Shown in pieces: positions 19,188 to 28,571 of a DNA stretch of 64,000 bases. This stretch comes from Mycolicibacterium sp. TUM20985 (lineage in GTDB: Bacteria; Actinomycetota; Actinomycetes; Mycobacteriales; Mycobacteriaceae): positions 558,001 to 622,000 of the forward strand of contig NZ_AP027291.1 of NCBI RefSeq assembly GCF_030295745.1. Reading direction: 5' to 3'. Positions within the stretch are counted from its first letter, which is position 1. Each line of letters begins with the position of its first letter. Both the position numbers and the translations under genes were made by a program. A model generated the notes under the pieces. That model made no database searches. It saw only the letters and a list, made by a program, of their open reading frames with translations, and was not told the origin of the DNA.

Positions 19188-19502
19188 GTGGTGGCCGCCG
19201 CGATGATGGCGATCGTGATGGCGTTGACCGTCGGTGGAGCGATGGTGGGCTCGGCGGTGATCGCCCGGCATCGCGCGCAGGCGGCGGCGGATCTGGCCGC
19301 GCTGTCGGCGGCGGGCCACCTCGCGGCGGGGCAGCAGACGGCGTGCGCGTCGGCCGCGGCGCTCACCACCGCGATGTCGGCGACGCTGGCGTCTTGCACG
19401 GTCGAGGATCTCGACGTCGTGGTGACCGCCGAGGTTGCCGTCGGGCTCGGTCGTTGGGGTGTCCATGCGGCGAGGGCAGCCGCCCGCGCCGGGCCCGCCT
19501 GA
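19188..19502 (+). CDS. TadE/TadG-like small membrane protein, Rv3654c-like
   Basis: About 104 residues with one long N-terminal hydrophobic helix (VVAAAMMAIVMALTVGGAMV) and the motif HRAQAAADLAALSAA typical of TadE/TadG-like proteins that end the actinobacterial Tad locus. I chose GTG 19188, but the family usually keeps GERGSA-type residues before the helix, which here lie in frame upstream without a canonical start. It is 17 bp downstream of the TadE-like stop. In M. tuberculosis the homologue was reported to act on host apoptosis; I cannot judge that here. Confidence 0.65.
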   Translation: MVAAAMMAIVMALTVGGAMVGSAVIARHRAQAAADLAALSAAGHLAAGQQTACASAAALTTAMSATLASCTVEDLDVVVTAEVAVGLGRWGVHAARAAARAGPA

Positions 19503-20561
19503 CTAGGACCGCGCGGTCTTCTCCGCGCGCGCCTTGGCCCGACGACCCTTGCGCGACGGCACGTTCAGCTCGTCCTCGGTCGGCAGGCGCAGGGACAACA
19601 TCCCGGCGTAGGTGTCGTCGTCGATCTCGACGCGGTGAGCGGTGACGTGAATCGGCGTCCACCCGCCGTCGTGCGCCCGCAACCGCAGCACGTGGGACGC
19701 GACGCCGGAGTCGAAGGCGGTGGCCATCTCCGACAGGTACACGCCGTCGTCGGGATGGACGATCAGTTCGCCGTCGTCGCGGGCGTGCCATTCGTAGAAC
19801 GGACACGGTTCGTCGAGCCACTTCAACAACTTCCACGTCTTCAGGTCGACGAGTGCGCGGTGGACACCGGGCTGGGCCAGACCGTCGAGGAGGCGCTGCC
19901 CGAGATCGTCGGGGTGCTCCGCGGAGGCGTCGCGGACACCGCGCCAGTTCATTGCCCGGCAAATCAGGCGGTCACGCCCGGTGTCGTCGGGCTCCTGCAA
20001 AACCCGGGCGGCGAATCCGACGGTGATCGGGTGGCCCTTGTAGTCGGTGATGTCCCAGGTACTACAGAAGGTGCGGCCCGCCTCGGGCTTGATGGCTACG
20101 GCCAACACCCGCGCCTCGCTTGGATTCAGGCTCCGTGCGGGGAGATCCTCGGCAAACGCCCGCCCCTGAGTGGCCTCGACGGTGGGGTCGAGCCCGCTGT
20201 TCATCAACGATTCCGGCGTGTCCGTGGCGATCCCGTTGGACAGATCCCACTTCAACGGGCCGGGCAGGATCCGGTCCGGGGGATCCTCGTGCGGCGATCC
20301 GCTCCAGATGTGCACGCCATGAATGCGGCCATCGGTCATCTGCACCACCTCGGTGCGAATCACCCGATCGCTCTTGGGGGTCAGGCTGCTGAGCGGCTTG
20401 CCCGCATGAACCGCCTCGTTGATGGCCGTCTGAATGGCCATCAGATTTGGGTTCCTTCGCAGGAAGGCGCTGATGGGGACCAGGTTCTTGGTGTGCTGAC
20501 CCTGTGCGACGACGGCCGGTTCGGCGCCAAGTGTCTCCACCAGGAGCCAGTCTTGCGTCAT
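19503..20561 (-). CDS. PAS/GAF-type sensor-like protein of unknown function, Rv3651-like
   Basis: A 352-residue soluble protein without enzyme motifs, matching the mycobacterial Rv3651 family, described as PAS/GAF-like (recall). The conserved-looking N-terminus WLLVETLGAEPAVVAQG is followed by a middle region with the segment FCSTWDITDY and a C-terminal PAS-like part with PFYEWHARDDGEL. The C-terminal tail is very basic (SRKGRRAKARAEK). No kinase, cyclase or DNA-binding domain is attached, so the output is unknown. It converges with the Tad genes, starting one base after the last Tad stop. The start is ATG 20561. Confidence 0.75.
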   Translation of the reverse strand: MTQDWLLVETLGAEPAVVAQGQHTKNLVPISAFLRRNPNLMAIQTAINEAVHAGKPLSSLTPKSDRVIRTEVVQMTDGRIHGVHIWSGSPHEDPPDRILPGPLKWDLSNGIATDTPESLMNSGLDPTVEATQGRAFAEDLPARSLNPSEARVLAVAIKPEAGRTFCSTWDITDYKGHPITVGFAARVLQEPDDTGRDRLICRAMNWRGVRDASAEHPDDLGQRLLDGLAQPGVHRALVDLKTWKLLKWLDEPCPFYEWHARDDGELIVHPDDGVYLSEMATAFDSGVASHVLRLRAHDGGWTPIHVTAHRVEIDDDTYAGMLSLRLPTEDELNVPSRKGRRAKARAEKTARS

Positions 20562-20813
20562 GGCGGCATCCTACCGTCGGGTAGGCCTGGCCCCACCGCA
20601 TCGAGTGGCCAGCGTCACTACCCTCGTGGAACCGTTGCGGACACCGGCTGGCACGCGGTACTTTGCGCGTGCGCCCGGGAAACCGGGATTGAGAGCGGAT
20701 CGTGTCGTCCGACCGTTCCTCGCAGTCGTCTAGGCGTTTGGCGTGCGTTGACTAGCGCCCGTCGCCGCGCCGTGGCAGACGTCCGTCGAGGGGTGGGTCG
20801 TCGCCACGGCGGG

Positions 20814-23177
20814 TCACGCCGCGGTCTCCAACGCGCCGAGCACGAGTCGTAGCACCGCCACGGCGCCAGCCTTGTCGAGTGGGTCGTTTCCGTTCCCGCA
20901 CTTGGGCGATTGGACGCACGACGGGCAGCCCGCCGGACATTCGCACGCCTCGATCGCCGATGCCGTCGCGTCCCACCAAATTCCGAGCTGGCGGTATCCG
21001 CGGTCGGCGAAGCCCGCTCCACCGGGATGGCCGTCGTAGACGAAGATGGTCGGCGTTCCGGTCTCCGGTCCCACCGCCATCGACACCCCGCCGATGTCGC
21101 CGCGGTCGCAGCTGGCCACCAGCGGGAGCAGTCCGATCGCCGCATGTTCGGCAGCATGTAGTGACCCGGGCACCCGCGTGTCGGCAATGCCGCTGCGCTG
21201 CAACATCTCCGGCTCGATCGTGCACATGACGGCCATCGTGTCGAGCGAGTGAGTGGGCATGTCGAGGTCGACGAAGTCGATGACCTCGCCGTTCAGCCGC
21301 CTCCGTAGATAGCCGATCACGGTGTGGCTCACGCACACCGGCACCAGTCCCACGGTGACGGCGCCGAGCGTGCGGCGCTCACCGGTGCCCGTCACGGTCA
21401 CGTCGGTGAGCTCCCTGGCCGACGTCGAGTAGCCGGGATCGTCGGCACGCACGAAGGCGATGCCGTCCTCGAAGTCGAGGGAGTCGACGACGTAGCTCTC
21501 CCCCTGGTGCAGGTAGACCGCGCCCGGGTGTACCGACGACGGCGCCTGACCCGCTCCGGTACTTCCCAGCATGCGACCCGTTCCGGTCTCCACGATCGCG
21601 ATCTGCCCGCCCGAGGAGCCCCGGATGTCAACGGCCGGATGCGGATCCAGTCCCGGCGCGGGGAAGTAGCCCGCCGGTCGTCGCCTCAGCAGGCCGTCGT
21701 CGACGAGCGTGCCCGCGACCGCTTCGGCGTCCCACATCCGTACCTCGGCCTCGGTGAGTGGCAGCTCCGTTGCCGCGCAAAGGAGTTGTGGCCCAAGGAC
21801 ATACGGATTGGACGGATCGATCACGACCCGTTCGATGGGCCTGTCGAGCAGCGCGGCGGGGTGGTGCACCAGGAACGTGTCCAGCGGGTCATCCCTGGCG
21901 ATCAGCACGATCAGGGCGCTCTGTCCGCGTCGCCCGGCCCGGCCCGCCTGCTGCCAGAACGAGGTGACCGTGCCGGGGAACCCGGCCAGGACCACCGCGT
22001 CGAGACCGGCGATGTCGACCCCGAGTTCGAGTGCATTGGTGGTGGCGAGCCCGCGCAGCTCGCCGTCGGTCAGGGCCCGCTCCAGGGCCCGCCGGTCCTC
22101 GGCCAGGTACCCGGCGCGGTAGGACGCCACCAGCCCGGACAGCTCTGGCGCGACCTCCTCGAGCCGGGCCCGCGCGCCGAGGGCGGTGAGCTCGGCTCCG
22201 CGTCGCGACCGGACGAACGTCAGCGTGCGCGCGCCCTCTGCGATCAGATCGGCCATCACCCGGCCCGCCTCGGACCCGGCGGATCGCCGGACCGGGGCTC
22301 CGTTCTCACCGATGATGTCCGCCCGCAGGGCCGGCTCCCACAGGGCCACCGTCCGGCCGCCCTGCGGTGAGCCGTCGTCGGTCACCTCGGCCACCGCGTG
22401 CCCCAACAGCTCCGAGGCGGTCGCCGCGGGCAACGACGTGGTGGCGCTGGCGAAGATCACGGTGGGGCCCGAGCCGTCGGCCGGTGAGTAGCGCTCGCAC
22501 AGGCGCACCAGGCGGCGAAGCACCATCGCCACGTTGGACCCGAATATGCCTCGGTAGTAATGACATTCGTCCACCACGACGTACTTCAGATTGCGCAGGA
22601 AGACCGCCCAGCGGGCGTGGTTGCGCAGCAGCGAGAGGTGAATCATGTCGGGGTTGGAGAAGATCCACCGCGATCGCTCGCGGGCGAACCGTCGCGCGTC
22701 GGTCGAGCTGTCACCGTCGTAGGAGCTGGGTGCGACGTCGGTGAGCCGTTCGACCGCGTTCGTCAGCGACTGGGCGGCCCGCAGTTGGTCGTGCCCGAGC
22801 GCCTTGGTCGGGGCGAGGTACAGCGCCCTGGCGCGCGGGTCCGCCGCGAGCGTCGTCAGGATCGGCAGTTGGTACGCGAGCGACTTGCCGGAGGCGGTTC
22901 CCGTACTGATCACCACGTGGCGACCCGAGTGGGCGAGATCTGCGGCGGCCGCCTGATGGGTCCAGGGCTCGGCGACGCCCCGGTCGCGGAAGGCGTGCAC
23001 GACGTCCGGGTCGGCCCACTGCGGCCAGGGCTGCGAGCGGGCCCGGCGGGGAGCGAGGTCGGCGACGTGACGCAGCGGGTGCTCGTCGGGCCTGATCCCG
23101 TCGACGGCACAGGCGAGCAGCTCCCGGCCGAAGTCGGAGATCTCTCCCGAAATCGCGTCGACCACTCCTTCGGACAC
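20814..23177 (-). CDS. DEAD/DEAH-box helicase with C-terminal zinc motif (MrfA/YprA-like), Rv3649-like
   Basis: A 787-residue superfamily 2 helicase. Motif I is ISTGTASGKSLAY (about residue 95), motif II is the DECH-type VVDECHYYRG, motif III is FASATTS and motif VI is QQAGRAGRRG. The C-terminal domain of the DUF1998 type ends with four cysteines (CECPAGCPSCVQSPKCGNG) that probably bind zinc, as in MrfA, the B. subtilis mitomycin-repair helicase. A role in DNA repair is therefore likely by homology. In actinobacteria this gene is a regular neighbour of the Tad cluster. The start is ATG 23177, about 160 bp from the divergent Rv3647c-like gene. Confidence 0.9.
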   Translation of the reverse strand: MSEGVVDAISGEISDFGRELLACAVDGIRPDEHPLRHVADLAPRRARSQPWPQWADPDVVHAFRDRGVAEPWTHQAAAADLAHSGRHVVISTGTASGKSLAYQLPILTTLAADPRARALYLAPTKALGHDQLRAAQSLTNAVERLTDVAPSSYDGDSSTDARRFARERSRWIFSNPDMIHLSLLRNHARWAVFLRNLKYVVVDECHYYRGIFGSNVAMVLRRLVRLCERYSPADGSGPTVIFASATTSLPAATASELLGHAVAEVTDDGSPQGGRTVALWEPALRADIIGENGAPVRRSAGSEAGRVMADLIAEGARTLTFVRSRRGAELTALGARARLEEVAPELSGLVASYRAGYLAEDRRALERALTDGELRGLATTNALELGVDIAGLDAVVLAGFPGTVTSFWQQAGRAGRRGQSALIVLIARDDPLDTFLVHHPAALLDRPIERVVIDPSNPYVLGPQLLCAATELPLTEAEVRMWDAEAVAGTLVDDGLLRRRPAGYFPAPGLDPHPAVDIRGSSGGQIAIVETGTGRMLGSTGAGQAPSSVHPGAVYLHQGESYVVDSLDFEDGIAFVRADDPGYSTSARELTDVTVTGTGERRTLGAVTVGLVPVCVSHTVIGYLRRRLNGEVIDFVDLDMPTHSLDTMAVMCTIEPEMLQRSGIADTRVPGSLHAAEHAAIGLLPLVASCDRGDIGGVSMAVGPETGTPTIFVYDGHPGGAGFADRGYRQLGIWWDATASAIEACECPAGCPSCVQSPKCGNGNDPLDKAGAVAVLRLVLGALETAA

Positions 23178-23279
23178 CTACCTTCCCTGGAGAATCCTAG
23201 GTGGCGCACCCCGACGGCACCGCCCGTCGCCGCGAGGGTGCCACACGGGACCGACCAGCGGCCCCGTGGCGCAACTGGT

Positions 23280-23297
23280 GGGCCGCAGCTGCGGCCC
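23280..23297. promoter_or_regulatory. 18-bp perfect palindrome in a divergent promoter region
   Basis: GGGCCGCAGCTGCGGCCC is perfectly self-complementary. It lies between the divergent helicase and Rv3647c-like genes, 43 bp before the latter. It could be an operator or a simple GC-rich palindrome. Confidence 0.3.
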
Positions 23298-23339
23298 GGT
23301 GTCGTGGCACGGATGCCTGGCTGGCCTAGTGTCGGGATC

Positions 23340-23930
23340 GTGAGCCAGCTGTCCTTCTTCTCGGCAGAGGCGGTGCCCCCCGCGGTCGCCGACCTGACCG
23401 GGATACTGGCTGCGCCGGGACAGATCGTGCTCGTCGGCCAGGGCGATGATCGCGCCGCCCGCTTGTCGGTGGTGGTCGATGAGCTGTGGCGGGCGGAGGC
23501 GCTGGCGGAGATGATCGCCGAGGCCGGCCTCGAGCCGGAGATCGGCCGCACCGACGAGGACAACCCCTTGGTCCGCACTGCGCCCGACCGGCGACTGTCG
23601 GTGATCGCGACGAACTGGACCCGAGGCGCCGTCAAGACCGTGCCGCCGCAGTGGTTGCCCGGTCCGCGGGAGCTGCGGGCGTGGACGCTGGCCGCGGGCA
23701 CCTCCGAAGTCGACCGTTATCTCCTTGGGTTGGATCCGCACGCGCCGGACACGCATTCCGCACTGGCCTCGGCAATGATGAGGGTGGGAATCGCGCCGAC
23801 GTTGATCGGCACCCGCGGGACGCGCCCGGCGCTTCGGATCAGTGGTCGCAGGCGGCTATCGCGCCTGGTAGAGAACGTAGGGGAGCCCCCGGGCGACAGC
23901 GAGGCATTCCGCCATTGGCCGCACACCTGA
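23340..23930 (+). CDS. Conserved actinobacterial hypothetical protein, Rv3647c-like
   Basis: A 196-residue soluble protein, recognised as the Rv3647c family from its place just before topA. It starts at GTG 23340 (VSQLSFFSAEA) and has a conserved-looking core with VIATNWTRGAVKTVPPQW and RELRAWTLAAG. No known domain can be named. M. tuberculosis has the cold-shock gene cspA between this gene and the helicase; only about 160 bp without a reading frame is found here. Function unknown. Confidence 0.7.
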   Translation: MSQLSFFSAEAVPPAVADLTGILAAPGQIVLVGQGDDRAARLSVVVDELWRAEALAEMIAEAGLEPEIGRTDEDNPLVRTAPDRRLSVIATNWTRGAVKTVPPQWLPGPRELRAWTLAAGTSEVDRYLLGLDPHAPDTHSALASAMMRVGIAPTLIGTRGTRPALRISGRRRLSRLVENVGEPPGDSEAFRHWPHT

Positions 23931-24063
23931 GGGGCGCCGGTGTGGGAGCCAGTTTGCGTAGGCTCGCCGGGAGTGCGAAATTGTCAGGTGCCGTGGGCTG
24001 GTGGGACCGCTGATTCAGTGGTCACGCGTCCGCCGGCAGCGGAGAAGTGGAGCGTAAACAGAG

Positions 24064-26883
24064 TTGGCTGACCAGGACAGTGGCAGCGGCAACCGCGGGA
24101 TCAGGCGACTCGTCATAGTCGAGTCGCCTACCAAGGCGCGCAAAATCGCCGGGTATCTGGGGTCCAACTACATCGTCGAATCGTCGCGTGGACACATTCG
24201 CGACCTCCCACGCGCCGCGGCCGACGTCCCCGCCAAGTACAAGTCGGAACCGTGGGCGCGGCTCGGGGTGAACGTCGACGCCGACTTCGAACCGCTCTAC
24301 ATCATCAGTCCCGAGAAGAAGAGCACCGTCACCGAGCTCAAGAGCCTGCTCAAGAACGTCGACGAGCTCTACCTCGCGACGGACGGTGACCGTGAGGGCG
24401 AGGCCATCGCCTGGCATCTGCTCGAGACGCTGAAACCGACCATTCCCGTCAAGCGGATGGTCTTCCACGAGATCACCGAGTCGGCCATCCGGGCGGCCGC
24501 CGACGACCCTCGCGACCTCGACATCGATCTGGTCGACGCGCAGGAGACCCGGCGCATCCTCGACCGGCTCTACGGCTACGAGGTCAGCCCCGTGCTGTGG
24601 AAGAAGGTGGCCCCGAAGCTGTCCGCCGGCCGAGTGCAGTCGGTGGCCACCCGGATCATCGTGCAGCGCGAGCGTGAGCGCATGGCGTTCCGCAGCGCCG
24701 GCTACTGGGACGTCACCGCGGAACTGGACGCCAGCGTCTCGGACGCCCAGGCATCCCCGCCCCGGTTCACGGCCAAGTTGAACTCCGTGGACGGCAAGCG
24801 GGTCGCCAGCGGCCGGGACTTCGACTCGCTCGGAGGGGTCCGCAAGCCCGACGAGGTGCGGGTGCTGGACGAGGCGTCGGCGTCGGCCCTGGCCGGCGGA
24901 CTGCGGGGGGCCCAGCTCTCCGTGGCGTCGGTGGAGCAGAAGCCCTACACCCGCCGGCCGTATCCGCCGTTCATGACCTCCACGCTGCAGCAGGAGGCCG
25001 GCCGCAAGCTGCGGTTCAGCTCGGAGCGCACGATGAGCATCGCTCAGCGGCTGTACGAGAACGGCTACATCACCTACATGCGTACCGACTCGACGACCCT
25101 GTCCGAGACGGCGATCAACGCGGCCCGCAACCAGGCCAGGCAGCTCTACGGCGAGGAGTACGTCCATCCGACGCCCCGCCAGTACACCCGCAAGGTCAAG
25201 AACGCGCAGGAGGCCCACGAGGCGGTCAGGCCGTCCGGTGACGTCTTCCAAACCCCGGGACAGTTGCACTCCGCGCTGGACAACGACGAGTTCCGGCTCT
25301 ACGAGCTCATCTGGCAGCGGACGGTCGCCTCGCAGATGGCCGATGCCCGCGGAACGACGCTCTCGCTGCGCATCGCTGGTGAATCACGTACCGGCGAGCA
25401 GGTCGTGTTCAACGCCAGCGGCCGCACCATCACGTTCCCGGGCTTCCTGAAGGCCTACGTCGAGAGCCTCGACGAGCAGGCCGGCGGCGAGGCCGACGAC
25501 GCCGAGAGCCGACTGCCCAACCTGACGCAGGGGCAACGCGTCGACGCCTCCGACCTGACCGCCGACGGGCACACCACCAGCCCGCCGGCCCGCTACACCG
25601 AGGCGTCGCTGATCAAGTCGCTCGAAGAGCTCGGCATCGGTCGGCCGTCGACCTACTCGTCGATCATCAAGACGATTCAGGACCGCGGTTACGTCCACAA
25701 GAAGGGCAGTGCGCTGGTCCCGTCGTGGGTGGCGTTCGCCGTCATCGGGCTGCTCGAACAACACTTCGGGCGCCTCGTCGACTACGACTTCACCGCGGCC
25801 ATGGAGGACGAGCTCGACCAGATCGCCTCGGGTAACGAACGAAGGACGAACTGGCTCAACAACTTCTACTTCGGCGGCGATCACGGGGTTGACGGCTCGA
25901 TTGCCCGCGCAGGTGGGCTCAAGAAGCTGGTCGGCGGCAACCTCGAAGAAATCGACGCGCGAGAAGTCAACTCCATCAAGCTGTTCGACGACGATCAGGG
26001 GCGGGCGATCAACGTCCGCGTCGGCCGCAACGGGCCGTACCTGGAGCGAATGGTCGTCGACGAGGACGGCGAACCCGGAGAGCTCAAGCCGCAGCGCGCC
26101 AATCTGAAGGACGAGCTGACCCCCGACGAGCTCACCCTCGAGCTCGCCGAGAAGCTGTTCTCCACACCGCAGGAGGGCCGCAGCCTCGGCGTCGACCCGG
26201 CGACGGGTCACGAGGTCGTCGCCAAGGACGGCCGCTACGGCCCCTACGTCACCGAGGTGCTGCCCGCGCCGCCGGAGGAGCCGGACGACGGTGCGCCGGC
26301 GAAGAAGGGCAAGAAGCCTCCGGTCGGCCCGAAGCCGCGTACCGGTTCGCTGCTGCAGTCGATGGACCTCGAGACGGTGACGCTCGAGGACGCACTGAGG
26401 CTGCTGTCGCTGCCGCGGGTGGTCGGCGTCGACCCCGCAAACGGCGAGGAGATCACCGCGCAGAACGGGCGGTACGGTCCATACCTCAAGCGCGGCACCG
26501 ACTCTCGCTCACTGGCCAACGAAGACCAGATGTTCACCGTCACCCTCGACGAGGCACTCAAGATCTACGCCGAGCCCAAGCGGCGCGGCAAGCAGGGGGC
26601 CGCGACGCCGCCCCTTCGCGAGTTGGGTACCGACCCGGTGTCGGAGAAGCCGATGGTGATCAAGGACGGCCGCTTCGGTCCGTACGTCACCGACGGCGAG
26701 ACCAACGCCAGCCTGCGCAAGGGCGACGACGTCATGTCGATCACCGATGGCAGGGCATCCGAACTGCTGGCCGACCGTCGCGCGCGGGGCCCGGTGAAGA
26801 AGAAGGCGCCCGCGAAGAAGGCGGCGAAGAAGACGCCCGCCAAGAAGGCGCCCGCGAAGAAGGCCGCAGCCAAGAAGGGCTAG
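24064..26883 (+). CDS. topA: DNA topoisomerase I
   Basis: A 939-residue type IA topoisomerase that relaxes negative supercoils; essential in mycobacteria. The TOPRIM domain with RRLVIVESPTKARKI-type sequence, DGDREGEAIAWHLLE and the HEIT motif occupies the N-terminus. The catalytic Tyr lies in YITYMRTDSTT. Repeated C-terminal domains carry GRYGPYVT and GRFGPYVTDG copies, and the tail is a Lys/Ala/Pro-rich segment (KKAPAKKAAAKK) known to aid processivity in mycobacterial TopA. It starts at TTG 24064. Its TAG stop overlaps the stop of the convergent cyclase gene through CTAG. Confidence 0.95.
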   Translation: MADQDSGSGNRGIRRLVIVESPTKARKIAGYLGSNYIVESSRGHIRDLPRAAADVPAKYKSEPWARLGVNVDADFEPLYIISPEKKSTVTELKSLLKNVDELYLATDGDREGEAIAWHLLETLKPTIPVKRMVFHEITESAIRAAADDPRDLDIDLVDAQETRRILDRLYGYEVSPVLWKKVAPKLSAGRVQSVATRIIVQRERERMAFRSAGYWDVTAELDASVSDAQASPPRFTAKLNSVDGKRVASGRDFDSLGGVRKPDEVRVLDEASASALAGGLRGAQLSVASVEQKPYTRRPYPPFMTSTLQQEAGRKLRFSSERTMSIAQRLYENGYITYMRTDSTTLSETAINAARNQARQLYGEEYVHPTPRQYTRKVKNAQEAHEAVRPSGDVFQTPGQLHSALDNDEFRLYELIWQRTVASQMADARGTTLSLRIAGESRTGEQVVFNASGRTITFPGFLKAYVESLDEQAGGEADDAESRLPNLTQGQRVDASDLTADGHTTSPPARYTEASLIKSLEELGIGRPSTYSSIIKTIQDRGYVHKKGSALVPSWVAFAVIGLLEQHFGRLVDYDFTAAMEDELDQIASGNERRTNWLNNFYFGGDHGVDGSIARAGGLKKLVGGNLEEIDAREVNSIKLFDDDQGRAINVRVGRNGPYLERMVVDEDGEPGELKPQRANLKDELTPDELTLELAEKLFSTPQEGRSLGVDPATGHEVVAKDGRYGPYVTEVLPAPPEEPDDGAPAKKGKKPPVGPKPRTGSLLQSMDLETVTLEDALRLLSLPRVVGVDPANGEEITAQNGRYGPYLKRGTDSRSLANEDQMFTVTLDEALKIYAEPKRRGKQGAATPPLRELGTDPVSEKPMVIKDGRFGPYVTDGETNASLRKGDDVMSITDGRASELLADRRARGPVKKKAPAKKAAKKTPAKKAPAKKAAAKKG

Positions 26884-28478
26884 GACTCGACGGACTCGAC
26901 TCGGCTCGGGATGTTGCTGGAGACAGCAAGATTGAGCGGCCGCGCCAACTGCGTCGGAGCGCTCCGGCCACGCAGCTCGACGATCTCGCCGACGTCCCAG
27001 CACAGTGCCTCGGCGTCGAGGGCGCCGCTGACGGCGATCGCCGAGGCCAGCACGTGGCCTTCCTCGAGCTTGGCCAGTTCGGTGAGGCGGGCGGCCTCGT
27101 TGACGGGGTCGCCGATGACGGTGTACTCGAAGCGGGCCTGGGCGCCGATGTGCCCGGCGATGGCCCGGCCCGCGGAGACGCCGATGCCGAATTCGGTCTC
27201 GCCCAACACCTCCAGTAGTTCGTCGTGCAGCTCGCGGGAGGCGGCCAGCGCCCCGCCGGACGCGTCGGGGTGTTCGATCGGTGCGCCGAAGATCGCGAGC
27301 GCGGCGTCACCCTGGAACTTGTTGACGAAGCCGCCGTGCCGGTTGACGCTATCGACGATGACGCGGAAGAACTCGTTGAGCAGGCTGACGACCTCGGCCG
27401 CGGGTCTGGTCGAAGCGAGCTGGGTGGACCCGACCAGATCGACGAACAGTACGGCGACGTCACGTTCCTGGCCGCCGAGCTCCGTGCCTCGCTCGAGGGC
27501 GCGACGGGCGACGTCCTCCCCGACGTAACGGCCGAACAGGTCCCGAAGTCTTTGCCGTTCGGCCAGATCGCGGACCATGTCGTTGAAACCGGCTTGTAGC
27601 AGTCCCAATTCGCTGGCGTCGTAGATCTGCATGTGGGCGTTGTAGTTGCCACGTTGGACTTCGCCGAGGGCCCAGCGCAATTGGCGCAGCGGATCGGCGA
27701 TCGACATCGCCACCAGCACGGTGCCCGCCAGCCCGATGACCAGTGCGGCGATGGCCAGCAGCAGGATCGGCGTGTTGAGCCGCTCCGCTGGTGCGGTCAG
27801 GATCTCGAACTTGCTGGCCACCAGCGCCAAGACGATGGCCAGGATCGGCACGCCGGTGGACAGCACCCAGGTGAGCACCTGGCGCTGGATGACGCCGGGC
27901 GCCCGGAAGTTCTCCGGGACACCCCCGCGGAGGGCGGCGACGGCGACGGGCCGCAGCACGCGCTCGGACTGCAGGTAGCCGATGATCGCGGTGGCGGTCG
28001 CGCCCAGCGCGGTGGCGACCGCGACCACGGGCGCGGAGCGGCTGGCCACCGGCCAACTGGCCGCGATGAACACGATGGATCCCAGGCACCAGTTCGAGAC
28101 GCTGATGACGGACCGGTAGTAGGGCATCCTCAGGGCCCGCACGCGGGCCAGCGCCGTGACGTTGGGGTCGCTACCCCCGAGCAGGCTGTCGCGGCGTTGC
28201 CAACGGATCACGGGGAGCAGCAGCCGCAGCGTCAGCCAGGCCGCGACGGTGAACGAGACGAACAGGTAGCCAAGGAAGATCGCCAGGTTGAACGCGGGCA
28301 GGTCCTGGAGTTGGACGCGGTCCTCGGACGGTAGCCCGAAGCGCAGGAAGCCCAGCACGAAGAGGGCACCGATGATGTCGGCCTGCAGCATGCCGAGGGT
28401 GAACACCGGCCACGGGGTGCGCGCCACCCACCGGACGAATGCGGTGATTCGCCCGATCGGTGCGGAGTGCGTGGCCAT
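26880..28478 (-). CDS. Membrane class III adenylate cyclase with HAMP domain, Rv3645-like
   Basis: A 532-residue cyclase making cAMP. Six hydrophobic segments span roughly residues 25-255, a HAMP linker follows (SIADPLRQLRWALGEVQRG), then the catalytic domain: metal-binding VLFVDLVGSTQLAS, KFQGDAALAIFGAP and the transition-state motif GDPVNEAARL. All key residues appear present. In M. tuberculosis Rv3645 is a major cAMP source under lipid or acid conditions (recall). The start is ATG 28478. The DNA polymerase delta' gene diverges from it, with an inverted repeat in the gap. It converges with topA and shares the bases of the stop codons. Confidence 0.9.
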   Translation of the reverse strand: MATHSAPIGRITAFVRWVARTPWPVFTLGMLQADIIGALFVLGFLRFGLPSEDRVQLQDLPAFNLAIFLGYLFVSFTVAAWLTLRLLLPVIRWQRRDSLLGGSDPNVTALARVRALRMPYYRSVISVSNWCLGSIVFIAASWPVASRSAPVVAVATALGATATAIIGYLQSERVLRPVAVAALRGGVPENFRAPGVIQRQVLTWVLSTGVPILAIVLALVASKFEILTAPAERLNTPILLLAIAALVIGLAGTVLVAMSIADPLRQLRWALGEVQRGNYNAHMQIYDASELGLLQAGFNDMVRDLAERQRLRDLFGRYVGEDVARRALERGTELGGQERDVAVLFVDLVGSTQLASTRPAAEVVSLLNEFFRVIVDSVNRHGGFVNKFQGDAALAIFGAPIEHPDASGGALAASRELHDELLEVLGETEFGIGVSAGRAIAGHIGAQARFEYTVIGDPVNEAARLTELAKLEEGHVLASAIAVSGALDAEALCWDVGEIVELRGRSAPTQLARPLNLAVSSNIPSRVESVES

Positions 28479-28485
28479 TGGCTAA

Positions 28486-28513
28486 CCGTATCGGTCCGCA
28501 GGCACCGATACGG
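28486..28513. promoter_or_regulatory. Inverted repeat between divergent cyclase and holB genes
   Basis: CCGTATCGGT (28486-28495) and ACCGATACGG (28504-28513) are perfect 10-bp inverted repeats separated by 8 bases. They lie only 8 bp upstream of the cyclase ATG, so a bound protein would block that gene. Confidence 0.45.
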
Positions 28514-28571
28514 GCCCTGCAAGTCGCCATCTTGGGCTGGTGTCGCCGACGAGCACTAGGGTGACCTCTCG

